Shown here: one piece after another, positions 52,001 through 60,853 of the stretch
How the letters are laid out: each line of letters opens with the position of its first letter
How positions within the stretch are numbered: the stretch's first letter is position 1
Origin: Candidatus Avimuribaculum pullicola
GTDB lineage: Bacteria; Bacteroidota; Bacteroidia; Bacteroidales; Muribaculaceae
DNA: 64,000 nucleotides
Assembly: GCA_018716295.1 (NCBI GenBank)
Contig: DVKC01000002.1
Coordinates: 1 to 64,000, forward strand
Reading direction: 5' to 3'
Notes under the pieces: generated by a model
Database searches by the model: none
Seen by the model: only the letters and a program-made list of their open reading frames with translations
Told to the model about the DNA's origin: nothing
Translations under genes and position numbers: made by a program

Positions 52001-54787
52001 TTATGGCTCGGTTTTTCGTTTGATGAAGTCGGTGGGGTTTTCGCCGTAGTATTCTTTGTAGCATTTGGCAAAATAAGACGGTGACGCGAAGCCGACGGCA
52101 TAGCCCACTTCGGCAACGGTCTTGTCGGTCGATGCGAGCAGTGATGCTGCCATCTTGAGTCGTGCCATGCGCAGCAGCTCGTTGGGCGAGTGGCCGGTAA
52201 GAGCCTTTGTCTTGCGGTATAGCTGTACGCGGCTGAGTCCCACTTGTGCGCCCATTTCCTCGACGCTGTATTCCGATTCGGCGAGGTGCATTGCTATTTG
52301 TTCGTTTAGCCTGTCAAGAAATCCTTTGTCGATGTCGCTTATTTGCTGTGCCGGCGTTGCCGTTGTATTAGTACTGGGAATGTGCGAGCCGAATGAAGCT
52401 TGTAAGCGGCGGCGGTTTTCGAGCAGGTTGTGCAATCGAGCCACCAACATTTGTCCCTTGAATGGCTTGGTGAGGTATGAGTCGGCACCACATTCATAAC
52501 CCTCGATTCTGTGTTCGTCCATGGCGTATGCCGTGAGCAATATTACGGGAATGTGTGATGTTTGCAATTCCGACTTCAATCGGCGGCAACATTCCATGCC
52601 GTCCATTACTGGCATCATCACGTCGCACACTATTGCGTCGGGCACATATTTCAATGCCATCTGCAACCCCTCTTTACCGTTTGCTGCTTCCACCACATTG
52701 TATTCGTTGGCAAGCAGTGAGCGCATGTAGTCGCGTATGTCCTCGTTGTCGTCGATGATGAGCACTGTATTGTGTTTGTCGCTTGGGGCTGCCGTGTTTG
52801 TGGCGTTTGTGCTTTCTTGGCTTGCTGCAAGTATGGCACCTTCGCGCAGGTTGTCGAGTTTGTTGCCGTGCGCGTGTTGTTCATGTTCGGGTTCTCCAGG
52901 TTGTTTTACTGGCAATTCTACCACAAATGTGCAGCCTTTTCCTTCCCCGCCGTCGGCAGTCACCGAGCCACCGTGCATGTCGGCAAAAGCTTTCACCAGG
53001 GCTAACCCTATGCCAGAGCCTGAGGTGTCGTTGACTTGGTAAAAATCATCGAACAGGTGCTCGGCTTGCTCATTTGTGATGCCGATGCCCGAGTCTGACA
53101 CTTGTAGCCTGATTACGGCATTATCGGCATCTCCGTCGCGCGACAGCGACACGGCCACGCAGCCCCCCTCGGGGGTGAACTTAAAAGCGTTTGACAACAG
53201 GTTGTATGTGATACGTTCCACTTTTTCTATATCGGCGGTTATTTCGTATCCATCGCGGGCTTCGGCCATATTTATCGTGTATTTTATATGTTTTTTGTAG
53301 GACAACGTGCGGAACGCCTCGGCCCAGCCCGTCAATTCCTTGCTTATGTCGAAATGGCACAAGTGCAGCACTAATTTGCCTTCTTCATATTTCCTGAAGT
53401 CGAGCAGTTGGTTAATCAACCTTAGCAGTATGCTTAGGTTTTTGTGTATTATGTTTATGAGGTGCTTGCCGCTGTCGTCGAGCGACTTGTTGTGCGACAG
53501 TTGTTCCACTGGGTCGGCTATCAGTGTCAAGGGTGTACGCAAATCGTGCGAGATGCTTGTGAAAAATTTCAGCTTGGCGTGTGTCGCGCTTTCGAGTTGC
53601 TTCGACAATTCTATTAACTGGTCGCGTTGCAGTTCGAGTTGTGCCTTTTGCAGTTCGAGTTTGTGCTTTTGGCTGCTGAGTTCATCGTTGAGGCGTTTTT
53701 TCGTCCAGTATGCTTTGATTGCAAAGAATAGCAATACCATTGCCAGCACCATGATGATGATGCATGTCACTAACACCACTCGCTGCATTGAGTATTGCGA
53801 CCAGTAAGTATCGATTCGTCCGTTGAGAGTCCTTATTTTTTCGTCGAGTGTGGCTATCTGTGCAGTCTGCATTTGCATGATGCGTGCATTTGCCTTGTTG
53901 ACAAGCGCGGTCGAAAGCATGTTGCGTTGTTCGTAAGGTTGGCCTTGCAATATCGCCATTGCCACTTGCATCACTTTTTCGCCACCAGTGGGGTATATGA
54001 ATGTAGCATCGAGTTTTCCGCTTGCCACCATGTCCACACCACGATTGTGCCCTGGCAGTGCGTCAACACCTATGAACAACATCTCTTTTTCACGTCCGAG
54101 TTTCTCGGCTGCATGGTATGCACCAGCAGCCATGCGGTCGTTGTGGGCAAATATGAGATCGATGTCGTCGTTGGCGGCGAGTATCGAGTCTATAGCCTCC
54201 TCGGCTTGTGGTTCGTTCCACCCTGCATCGGCTGTTGCTACGACCTTGATGCCAGGTTTGTCGGCTATTGCATCGGCAAATCCCGAGTGCCGTTCTATGG
54301 CTGGAGTCGAAGTTGCTAATCCCGATATTTCGACTACCGACCCATCTCCTTGCAGGCGGTTTGCGATATATTCGCCAGCTCGTCGCCCGATTTCATAATT
54401 ATCGGCCCCGACGTATGCGGTGCATTTTTCCGACCGTGTGCGTCGGTCAACAAGGATTACGGGAATGCCATTGTTGTATGCCATTTCGATGGCGGGACTC
54501 ACGTCGTCAACCACGTTGGGCGAAACTATCAGCAAGTCGGCTCCCATTGACACGAGCTCCTCGATGTCGCGCATTTGTTGCTGGCTGTCGTCGTTGGCGG
54601 CACGCACCTCCACGGTCACGTTTCTGTAGAACTGCGCTTCGCGCATTATTTCATTGTTAAGCTGTGTGCGCCAATCATCGTCGCTGCATTGCGACACACC
54701 TATTACGTAATGGGGCGGTTGCTTGCTGCATGCGCTGGCGCATAAGAGCAAAAACAATATGGTTATAAGGTATAAGAATTGTTTCAT
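52001..54787 (-). CDS. Hybrid two-component fructose sensor/regulator
   Basis: The 928-aa single-chain system has a lipoprotein-like leader (CASAC, Cys20), a periplasmic sugar-binding domain (about 27-325; Peripla_BP_4 type with AGWNEPQAE and FAHNDRMAAGAY), a transmembrane helix (337-360), a coiled coil, a His kinase core (His414 in SISHDLRTP; N-box near 533; DSGIGI near 565), a receiver (phospho-Asp722 in VCDVMMP) and an AraC DNA-binding domain (about 825-925). It matches BT1754, the fructose sensor of the B. thetaiotaomicron fructan locus, in architecture and position. The ATG at 54787 is fixed by a consensus promoter overlapping the longer frame. Confidence 0.94.
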   Translation of the reverse strand: MKQFLYLITILFLLLCASACSKQPPHYVIGVSQCSDDDWRTQLNNEIMREAQFYRNVTVEVRAANDDSQQQMRDIEELVSMGADLLIVSPNVVDDVSPAIEMAYNNGIPVILVDRRTRSEKCTAYVGADNYEIGRRAGEYIANRLQGDGSVVEISGLATSTPAIERHSGFADAIADKPGIKVVATADAGWNEPQAEEAIDSILAANDDIDLIFAHNDRMAAGAYHAAEKLGREKEMLFIGVDALPGHNRGVDMVASGKLDATFIYPTGGEKVMQVAMAILQGQPYEQRNMLSTALVNKANARIMQMQTAQIATLDEKIRTLNGRIDTYWSQYSMQRVVLVTCIIIMVLAMVLLFFAIKAYWTKKRLNDELSSQKHKLELQKAQLELQRDQLIELSKQLESATHAKLKFFTSISHDLRTPLTLIADPVEQLSHNKSLDDSGKHLINIIHKNLSILLRLINQLLDFRKYEEGKLVLHLCHFDISKELTGWAEAFRTLSYKKHIKYTINMAEARDGYEITADIEKVERITYNLLSNAFKFTPEGGCVAVSLSRDGDADNAVIRLQVSDSGIGITNEQAEHLFDDFYQVNDTSGSGIGLALVKAFADMHGGSVTADGGEGKGCTFVVELPVKQPGEPEHEQHAHGNKLDNLREGAILAASQESTNATNTAAPSDKHNTVLIIDDNEDIRDYMRSLLANEYNVVEAANGKEGLQMALKYVPDAIVCDVMMPVMDGMECCRRLKSELQTSHIPVILLTAYAMDEHRIEGYECGADSYLTKPFKGQMLVARLHNLLENRRRLQASFGSHIPSTNTTATPAQQISDIDKGFLDRLNEQIAMHLAESEYSVEEMGAQVGLSRVQLYRKTKALTGHSPNELLRMARLKMAASLLASTDKTVAEVGYAVGFASPSYFAKCYKEYYGENPTDFIKRKTEP

Positions 54788-54811
54788 GGTGAAAATTGTT
54801 TTATCGAGATG

Positions 54812-54842
54812 CAAATATAGCGAAAGTTGAGAGCAATACAAA
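54812..54842 (-). promoter_or_regulatory. Promoter of the hybrid sensor gene
   Basis: On the minus strand TTTG (54842-54839) and TATATTTG (54819-54812) are exactly 19 bp apart, giving a leader of about 20 nt. The sensor is thus transcribed separately from the fructan operon. Confidence 0.78.
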
Positions 54843-54911
54843 CAAAGCTTGCTTTTGATTTGTATTGCCGAAACGCATCCTGTATTATCGAAGTATTTGC
54901 CCTTAACGCAA

Positions 54912-54944
54912 CCGGCAGCCGCTGCTTCTCGCAGTAGCTGCCGG
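54912..54944 (-). terminator. Hairpin at the end of the fructan operon
   Basis: CCGGCAGCCGCTGC and GCAGTAGCTGCCGG pair with a two-base mismatch around a 5-nt loop. No good T-run follows on the minus strand. It probably marks the 3' end of the fructokinase transcript. Confidence 0.6.
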
Positions 54945-55014
54945 TAAACCTAAAAACAAACTTAAACCTTCAATAATCTTATGGAAATACTTTTATCGTG
55001 GTTGCAATAAAGCG

Positions 55015-55899
55015 TTATTTCATGCCTGTAAGTTCGTATGGAAGCACTGGCATGGCTCCGTTTTGGGTGCACACGTATGCCGATGTGGCCACGGCCAGCC
55101 GGTGAGCATCTTCGACAGGCATCCCTTTCAGAATAGCCGAAACGAATGCTGCCGTGAACGAATCGCCGGCTCCCACCGTGTCGGCTACTTGCACATGTGG
55201 CGTTTCTTGGAACGACACACGTCCAGGTGTGAACACGTAGCTGCCGTTGACTCCGCATGTGAGTATAAGCATCTTCAGGTCATATTTTCCAAGCAATATC
55301 CAGCATTTGTCTTGCAAGTCGATGCCTGGGTAGCCAAACAGGCGGCTTATCGTTACTAGTTCTTCGTCGTTAATTTTCAGTATGTTGCATTTTCGCATAG
55401 ATTGGCACAATACTTCCTTGGTGTAGAAGTTCTGACGCAAATTGATGTCAAATATCTTCAGTTGACCGTTGTCATCGGGCATCGCATCGAGGAAGTGGTT
55501 GATAGTTTCGCGCGACACCACGCTGCGTTGCGCCAGCGAGCCGAAGCACACGGCGCGTGTCTGCCGTGCAAGGTTGTCGAGCGACAATGTGTAAGGAATA
55601 TTGTCCCAGGCTACACCCTCCTTGATGTCGTAGCACGGTACTCCGGCATCATCGAGCGTTACTTGTACCACTCCTGTGGGGTATGGCACGGTTTCGACCA
55701 ATCCGTTAAGCCCCTTTGCCTTGAAGCTTTCCAATATCTCGACACCCAATTTGTCGTCGCCCACGGCACTTACTACCCGGCTGTCGAGGCCGAATTGCGA
55801 CACGTGATATGCAAAGTTGGCGGGTGCTCCACCCAGCTTTTTCCCTTCGGGCAGCACGTCCCACAGTGCTTCGCCCATTCCTACTACTATATGATTCAT
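55015..55899 (-). CDS. Fructokinase (PfkB/ribokinase family)
   Basis: This 294-aa cytosolic sugar kinase phosphorylates fructose released from fructans to fructose-6-phosphate. Family motifs are GEALWDVLP (9-17), KLGGAPANFAYH (about 21-32) for sugar binding and DTVGAGDSFTAAF (about 243-255) with the catalytic Asp. Substrate choice is supported by context: it is the last gene of the fructan operon, after the MFS porter, as in the B. thetaiotaomicron locus. It is separated from the sensor gene by 227 bp containing a hairpin and the sensor promoter. Confidence 0.92.
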   Translation of the reverse strand: MNHIVVGMGEALWDVLPEGKKLGGAPANFAYHVSQFGLDSRVVSAVGDDKLGVEILESFKAKGLNGLVETVPYPTGVVQVTLDDAGVPCYDIKEGVAWDNIPYTLSLDNLARQTRAVCFGSLAQRSVVSRETINHFLDAMPDDNGQLKIFDINLRQNFYTKEVLCQSMRKCNILKINDEELVTISRLFGYPGIDLQDKCWILLGKYDLKMLILTCGVNGSYVFTPGRVSFQETPHVQVADTVGAGDSFTAAFVSAILKGMPVEDAHRLAVATSAYVCTQNGAMPVLPYELTGMK

Positions 55900-55937
55900 A
55901 ATCAGTTTATGCTAAGAAAATTATTAATAAATATCGT

Positions 55938-57101
55938 TTATTGTTGTTTTGATGTTTTGAGTTTCAGAGTGTAGAATATGAGGTAGGCCACGCCCACGGT
56001 CATCACAGCCACTGCTCCGTTTTGCCCCATGGCATCGCTTGCAAATCCCATGAGCAACGGAAACACAGTTCCGCCAAACAACCCCATAATCATGAGTCCC
56101 GACACTTCGTTTTTCTTGTAAGGTTCGGCGAGCAGGGCTTGTGCAAAGATTATTGAGAACACATTAGAGTTGCCAAAACCTATCAGTGCGATGCAAATGT
56201 ATATCACATAATGCACGTCGGACACCAATAACCCTACCATTGCCACGAGCATCATTGCCACGCTTAGTCCGAGGAAACCGCGAGAGCTGAAGCGGCTCAA
56301 GATGAACGTGCCCGAGAGGCATCCGATGGTGCGGAAGATGAAATACAGGCTTGTGGCCCACGAAGCCTCGTCGAGTGTCATGCCGAGGCGTTCCATAAGC
56401 ACCTTGGGGGCTGTGGTGTTAGTGCCAACGTCGATGCCCACGTGGCACATAATGCCAAGGAAGCAGAGCAAGATGAACGGGCGGCCGAGCATACCGAAGC
56501 AGCTGCCGAAGCTCGAAGCCTTGTCGGGCTGTTCTTCCTCGATGGGTGTGGCACCGAGCCACAATATGGCCAGCACTGCCACCACCATGTAAATTGGGAA
56601 CAATACACGCCATTCAAGTCCGAATGTGGGAATGGCCTGTGTGGCTCCCCACATAGCTATGTAGGGGGCGAGGAACGATGCTATAGCCTTGACGAACTGT
56701 CCGAATGTCAGCGAGCTGGCCAACTTGTTGCCGCTCACGATGCTGCTCATGAGCGGGTTGAGCGACGTTTGCATCAGGGCGTTGCCGATGCCCAGAAGCG
56801 AGAACGAGCCGAGCATCATTCCGTAGCTGTCGCCGAAGATTGGCAGCAGCAATGAGATTGCTGTCACCACGAGGCTCAGCAGCACTGTGCGCTTGCGGCC
56901 GATGCGGTTCATCAGCATCCCCGTGGGCACACTGAATATGAGGAACCAGAAGAACACGAGCGACGGGAAGATATTGGCCTCTGAATCGCTCAGGTTCAGG
57001 TCGGCCTTGACATAATTTGATGCTATACCTACCAAGTCAACGAAGCCCATTGCAAAGAAGCAGAGCATGACAGGGAGGAGTTTTATGTATTTCGAAGCCA
57101 T
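55938..57101 (-). CDS. MFS sugar porter (FucP/GluP-like), probable fructose transporter
   Basis: This 387-aa inner-membrane transporter has about twelve helices. MNRIGRKRTVLL (about 64-75) is the MFS loop 2-3 signature. The layout resembles the FHS/FucP-like sugar porters. It should move fructose (and perhaps glucose) from the periplasm, where GH32 acts, to fructokinase in the cytosol. It lies 12 bp after the GH32 gene and 38 bp before fructokinase. Substrate is inferred from context. Confidence 0.9.
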   Translation of the reverse strand: MASKYIKLLPVMLCFFAMGFVDLVGIASNYVKADLNLSDSEANIFPSLVFFWFLIFSVPTGMLMNRIGRKRTVLLSLVVTAISLLLPIFGDSYGMMLGSFSLLGIGNALMQTSLNPLMSSIVSGNKLASSLTFGQFVKAIASFLAPYIAMWGATQAIPTFGLEWRVLFPIYMVVAVLAILWLGATPIEEEQPDKASSFGSCFGMLGRPFILLCFLGIMCHVGIDVGTNTTAPKVLMERLGMTLDEASWATSLYFIFRTIGCLSGTFILSRFSSRGFLGLSVAMMLVAMVGLLVSDVHYVIYICIALIGFGNSNVFSIIFAQALLAEPYKKNEVSGLMIMGLFGGTVFPLLMGFASDAMGQNGAVAVMTVGVAYLIFYTLKLKTSKQQ

Positions 57102-57113
57102 GGTGTCGTGCGT

Positions 57114-58934
57114 TTATTTGAGTTTGTACACTTTCATCGATTTCACTTGGAAGTTGCCACGCCAAGTTTCAAATTTAATGCTGTTGTAGGGCTTTGACGG
57201 GAAAACGAGATTGCTCATGACAAATTTGCCGCCGTTGCCGAAAGCCTCGATACTCGAACGGTCGATGAACAGGCGCAATGTGATATTGTCGGTGTCGTCA
57301 ACCGGTGCAACGGTCATTGCCGGGAAGTCGGCACTGAAATCGGTCAAACCGCTTTCGCTGCGCTCCATCACGAATTGCTTACGGGCGATGTCGTAGTGCA
57401 TGTGCACCTTTTCCCCCTTGTCGTTTGCCAATGTGATGATAATGCGCGATGCTCCCGAATTTTTCAGTTGCATTTCTATTTCGTATGCTCCATCGTTATC
57501 ATCGAGCAGCGATGCTATTTCATAGCTGTCCTTGACCTTGAACGACGGTATTTCGCGGGTTTCCATGCGGGCTGATTCTATCTCGGGCGACGGGGCGCAT
57601 CGCATCAGCAGCTCGCCGTTTTCGTCGCGGTAGAGCGACAGATCGCGGGCGATGGTATTAGAACCGCGGTATTGCAGTGTTGGCAGCACGGTCTGGTATT
57701 GCCAGTTGCTCATCCAGCCGAGGGCTATCACACGCCCGTCGGGGGCGTTGTTGAATGTCACTGTGGCGTAATGGTCTTTGCCCCAGTCCATCCATTTGGT
57801 TTCGGTGGGCGATTCGTTGACAAATTTCTTGCCGTCGAAGCGACCTACAAAATATTGTGCTGCATTGCCGCCGAACGGGCCGCCGGGATTGATGTTGCAT
57901 ATCAGCACCCAACGTGTTTCGTCGGTACCCTCGACTGGCAGTTCAAACAGGTCGGGGCATTCCCACACGCCACCATGGGCACCCTGCTTGGCCCCGAAAG
58001 AGCTTTCTTTTTTCCACTCCTTGAGGTTGCGCGACGAGTATATATCCATTTCCTGGCCGGCAGCAAGCACCATCACCCAGTGTTTGCCCGGGGCATACCA
58101 GAACACTTTGGGGTCGCGGAAGTCGCGTTCGCCCGAGGTCAGCACGGGGTTACCCTCATACTTGGTAAATGTCTTGCCGCCGTCGGTGCTGTAAGCCATG
58201 CTCTGCGACTGGCTGTCGCCCCACGCCGATGGCTTGGCCGAGGTATAGAACGAAACTATCGCGCCCTCGCCGAAGCCGGCTGTGTTGTAGTGGTCAACGA
58301 CCGATGAACCGCTGAATATCATGCCATAGCCGTCGGGCATTACTGGTGCGCCCTCATATTCCCAATGAACAAGGTCGGTGCTTGTCGAGTGTCCCCAACT
58401 TAGGTTGCCCCATGTCGAGCCGTAGGGGTTGAATTGGAAATACAAGTGGTAAGTACCATCCTTGTAGAACATTCCGTTGGGGTCGTTCATCCAGCCATAT
58501 ACTGGTGTGTGGTGGTAAATAGGGCGGAACTTCTCGCGGTTGGCCGTGTCGAATGTTTCGGACAGCTTCAGCTTGTCCCAAGTGCAGGCATTCTCGGGCA
58601 ACCCTTGCACTTGTACTGTAATATTGTCGCCATGGTAGGCCGAGAGGTCAAATGGCACATAGTAATCGACATGTTCACGGGCAAGGCGCACATTGGCAGC
58701 TACGCCCACTGGCATGTTGTCGCCCGTGATGAGGATAACGCGCGCCTCTGGCGCGTTATCCTGCACTGGCAGTAGCATATAATTGGCTGCGTTCTTCACA
58801 GATATTAGGTTCTGTTCGCTTGCCAAGTGGCGCACACTGTAGGCCGGGTTTTCATTTGCAGTGGCAGCTTGTGCAATGTTCATCATCGATGCCACGCCCA
58901 TTGCGAGAAAGATATTTTTGATATTACTTTTCAT
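57114..58934 (-). CDS. GH32 fructan beta-fructosidase (exo-levanase/inulinase)
   Basis: The 606-aa exported enzyme has a signal peptide (1-23, MNIAQA-ATA), an N-terminal beta domain (about 30-130), a five-blade propeller and a C-terminal beta sandwich. GH32 catalytic residues are visible: nucleophile Asp151 (WMNDPNG), Asp274 (RDPKV) and acid/base Glu326 (ECPDLF). It should release fructose from levan, inulin or sucrose in the periplasm. The ATG at 58934 is chosen over a longer frame starting at 59186 that would overlap susD and lack the signal peptide at its front. Product linkage preference cannot be read from sequence. Confidence 0.94.
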   Translation of the reverse strand: MKSNIKNIFLAMGVASMMNIAQAATANENPAYSVRHLASEQNLISVKNAANYMLLPVQDNAPEARVILITGDNMPVGVAANVRLAREHVDYYVPFDLSAYHGDNITVQVQGLPENACTWDKLKLSETFDTANREKFRPIYHHTPVYGWMNDPNGMFYKDGTYHLYFQFNPYGSTWGNLSWGHSTSTDLVHWEYEGAPVMPDGYGMIFSGSSVVDHYNTAGFGEGAIVSFYTSAKPSAWGDSQSQSMAYSTDGGKTFTKYEGNPVLTSGERDFRDPKVFWYAPGKHWVMVLAAGQEMDIYSSRNLKEWKKESSFGAKQGAHGGVWECPDLFELPVEGTDETRWVLICNINPGGPFGGNAAQYFVGRFDGKKFVNESPTETKWMDWGKDHYATVTFNNAPDGRVIALGWMSNWQYQTVLPTLQYRGSNTIARDLSLYRDENGELLMRCAPSPEIESARMETREIPSFKVKDSYEIASLLDDNDGAYEIEMQLKNSGASRIIITLANDKGEKVHMHYDIARKQFVMERSESGLTDFSADFPAMTVAPVDDTDNITLRLFIDRSSIEAFGNGGKFVMSNLVFPSKPYNSIKFETWRGNFQVKSMKVYKLK

Positions 58935-58993
58935 TTTTTTGTTGTATGTTAAGGGGTTGAAAGATATGTTGTTTGTGCAATTACCACGTGAGT

Positions 58994-60799
58994 TTACTCG
59001 TAGTTCCTGTTTTGGGTGTATAGCCCGGGGATGTAGAACATCTGGTTGTAAGGTATTGGGAAATACTCGTTCTTGTCGGTGGTGTAGTATGCGTCGCTGT
59101 AGTATCCGGCGTATGTCTGTGGCACGGCGTTGCCGTCTTGGTCGAGCGTTGCGTGCTCCAGTGGCATGCCATTTTTGTCGGTGCAATAATACACATCTTT
59201 TTGCTCACTTGCAAAGAAAGCGGTCAATGTTTCGGAGGCTATTCCCCAACGGCGCAAGTCGAAGTAGCGGCCATTCTCCATTGCCATTTCCAAGCGGCGT
59301 TCCCAGCGCAAGCATTGGCGGGCGTTGTCTTTGTTGTCGAAGTATGGCGATTGCGGATATTCGGCAATTTCGCACTGGTCGGCGGCATAGCTGATGTGCT
59401 TTGCGATGGAATTGCCGGCGCGGCGGCGTATGTCGTTGATGATGGTGCGTGCACCGGCGAGGTCGCCAGTTTCAATCATTGCCTCGGCGCGCATCAGCAT
59501 CACGTCGCTGTAGCGGAACACATAGTCGGCAGTTGCGAATGCCTGCCACTGGCCATTGTAGGTTTCACCCTTGGAACGTTGTGGCACTTCTTTCATCGAT
59601 GAGTAGTAGCCATACACGTTGGGAGTGCGCGAATTGAGGAGTGTAAGCGTGTATTCTTCCTCGTATTTGTAAGGGAACGTAGGCATCCCTACGGTGTGGA
59701 ACAAGCGTGGATCCCACTTCTGGTCGGTCGGTTGGCCGTTGATTGGGTAGTCGATGTCGTCGTTGAAATCATCGAACATAGGCAGCCCGTTTTGTGTCTT
59801 GAATGCGTTCACGAGGTTTTGCGATGGTTTGTGCACGTCCCATCCGCACGACCATATACCCCAGCAGCCATTGAGCATTATCGACCAGTTGGCGCGGCCG
59901 TATGAGGTGTTGTCCTCGGTGTATTGCGATGTTTGCACTGCAAATACCGATTCCTTGCTGTTCTTGTTTTCGGGCAGGAATATGTCGCCGAAGTCTTCGA
60001 GGTAGCCATATTGTGAGTTGGCAACCACGTTGGTGTAGTTAAGCACTTGCTGCATATATTGTTGATTGATGTGGCCAACGCCAGTGGTGGCTTCATAACC
60101 GTCGCCCCAGGCAAGGTCTAAGTAGCACTTGGCGAGGTAGGCAGCAGCTGCTATGCGGTTGACGCGCCCGCCATCTTCCTGTACATTGGGAAGAATGTCG
60201 AATGCTTGTTTGAAATCGTCGATTATCATGTTCATCAGCTCCTCGTGTGTGAACTGCGTGTTGGAGGTCTGTTCGACGGTGTTGTTGGCATACACCACTT
60301 CGTCAACCCATGGTACACGGTACCACAGTGTTATCAGTTTGTAGTAGAAGTGGGCGCGCAGGAATCGCACTTCGGCTTCGCGTTGTTCGGCCACATCGGC
60401 ACCAAGTTCGGCTTCTCCGTGCTGTTGCAGCGAAACGAGTGCCCGGTTGCAGCGCGAGATGGCGCAATACAGTCGGTACCACAACTCGTCCATGTGGTCG
60501 GGATTGCGCGACGATAGCGACGACCATATTTCGAGGTGGTGGTAGTTGGTGTCGCCAGTTCCCCAGCCGCCTTTCAGGCAGTCGTCGGAAGTGACATCGC
60601 CATACGGGAACAGGTTGAACGGATAAGTGTACCAGCAGTCGCCCAGCATGGCGTATGCCGCAGTCACCATCTCTTCGGGATGCTCGAATGCCTCTTCTTC
60701 GCCAATCACGGCAGTGGGATTGTATTCGAGGAAGTCGTCGCAGCTTGTCAATGAAAGCCCCATGAGGCAAGCAGCCATGAATGAATATATCTTTTTCAT
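58994..60799 (-). CDS. susD: SusD/RagB-family surface glycan-binding lipoprotein
   Basis: The 601-aa lipoprotein has lipobox LTSC (Cys20) and the N-terminal SusD start SCDDFLEYNPTAVIGEEEAF. TPR-like helices run through the first half (AEVRFLRAHFYYKLITLWYRVPWV), and RNYE ends the chain. It caps the SusC channel like a lid and captures fructan oligosaccharides. It follows susC by 54 bp and precedes GH32 by 59 bp. No SusE/SusF-like gene follows. Confidence 0.95.
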   Translation of the reverse strand: MKKIYSFMAACLMGLSLTSCDDFLEYNPTAVIGEEEAFEHPEEMVTAAYAMLGDCWYTYPFNLFPYGDVTSDDCLKGGWGTGDTNYHHLEIWSSLSSRNPDHMDELWYRLYCAISRCNRALVSLQQHGEAELGADVAEQREAEVRFLRAHFYYKLITLWYRVPWVDEVVYANNTVEQTSNTQFTHEELMNMIIDDFKQAFDILPNVQEDGGRVNRIAAAAYLAKCYLDLAWGDGYEATTGVGHINQQYMQQVLNYTNVVANSQYGYLEDFGDIFLPENKNSKESVFAVQTSQYTEDNTSYGRANWSIMLNGCWGIWSCGWDVHKPSQNLVNAFKTQNGLPMFDDFNDDIDYPINGQPTDQKWDPRLFHTVGMPTFPYKYEEEYTLTLLNSRTPNVYGYYSSMKEVPQRSKGETYNGQWQAFATADYVFRYSDVMLMRAEAMIETGDLAGARTIINDIRRRAGNSIAKHISYAADQCEIAEYPQSPYFDNKDNARQCLRWERRLEMAMENGRYFDLRRWGIASETLTAFFASEQKDVYYCTDKNGMPLEHATLDQDGNAVPQTYAGYYSDAYYTTDKNEYFPIPYNQMFYIPGLYTQNRNYE

Positions 60800-60853
60800 A
60801 TCAGTAATATCGATGTTGTTATGTTGTGAAACGTTATTGATTTATGTTATATA

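Noticed and set aside
58935..59186. N-terminal extension of the GH32 frame overlapping susD
   Set aside because: The 84 extra residues are Arg/His-rich shadow translation of susD in another frame; the signal peptide begins at 58934.
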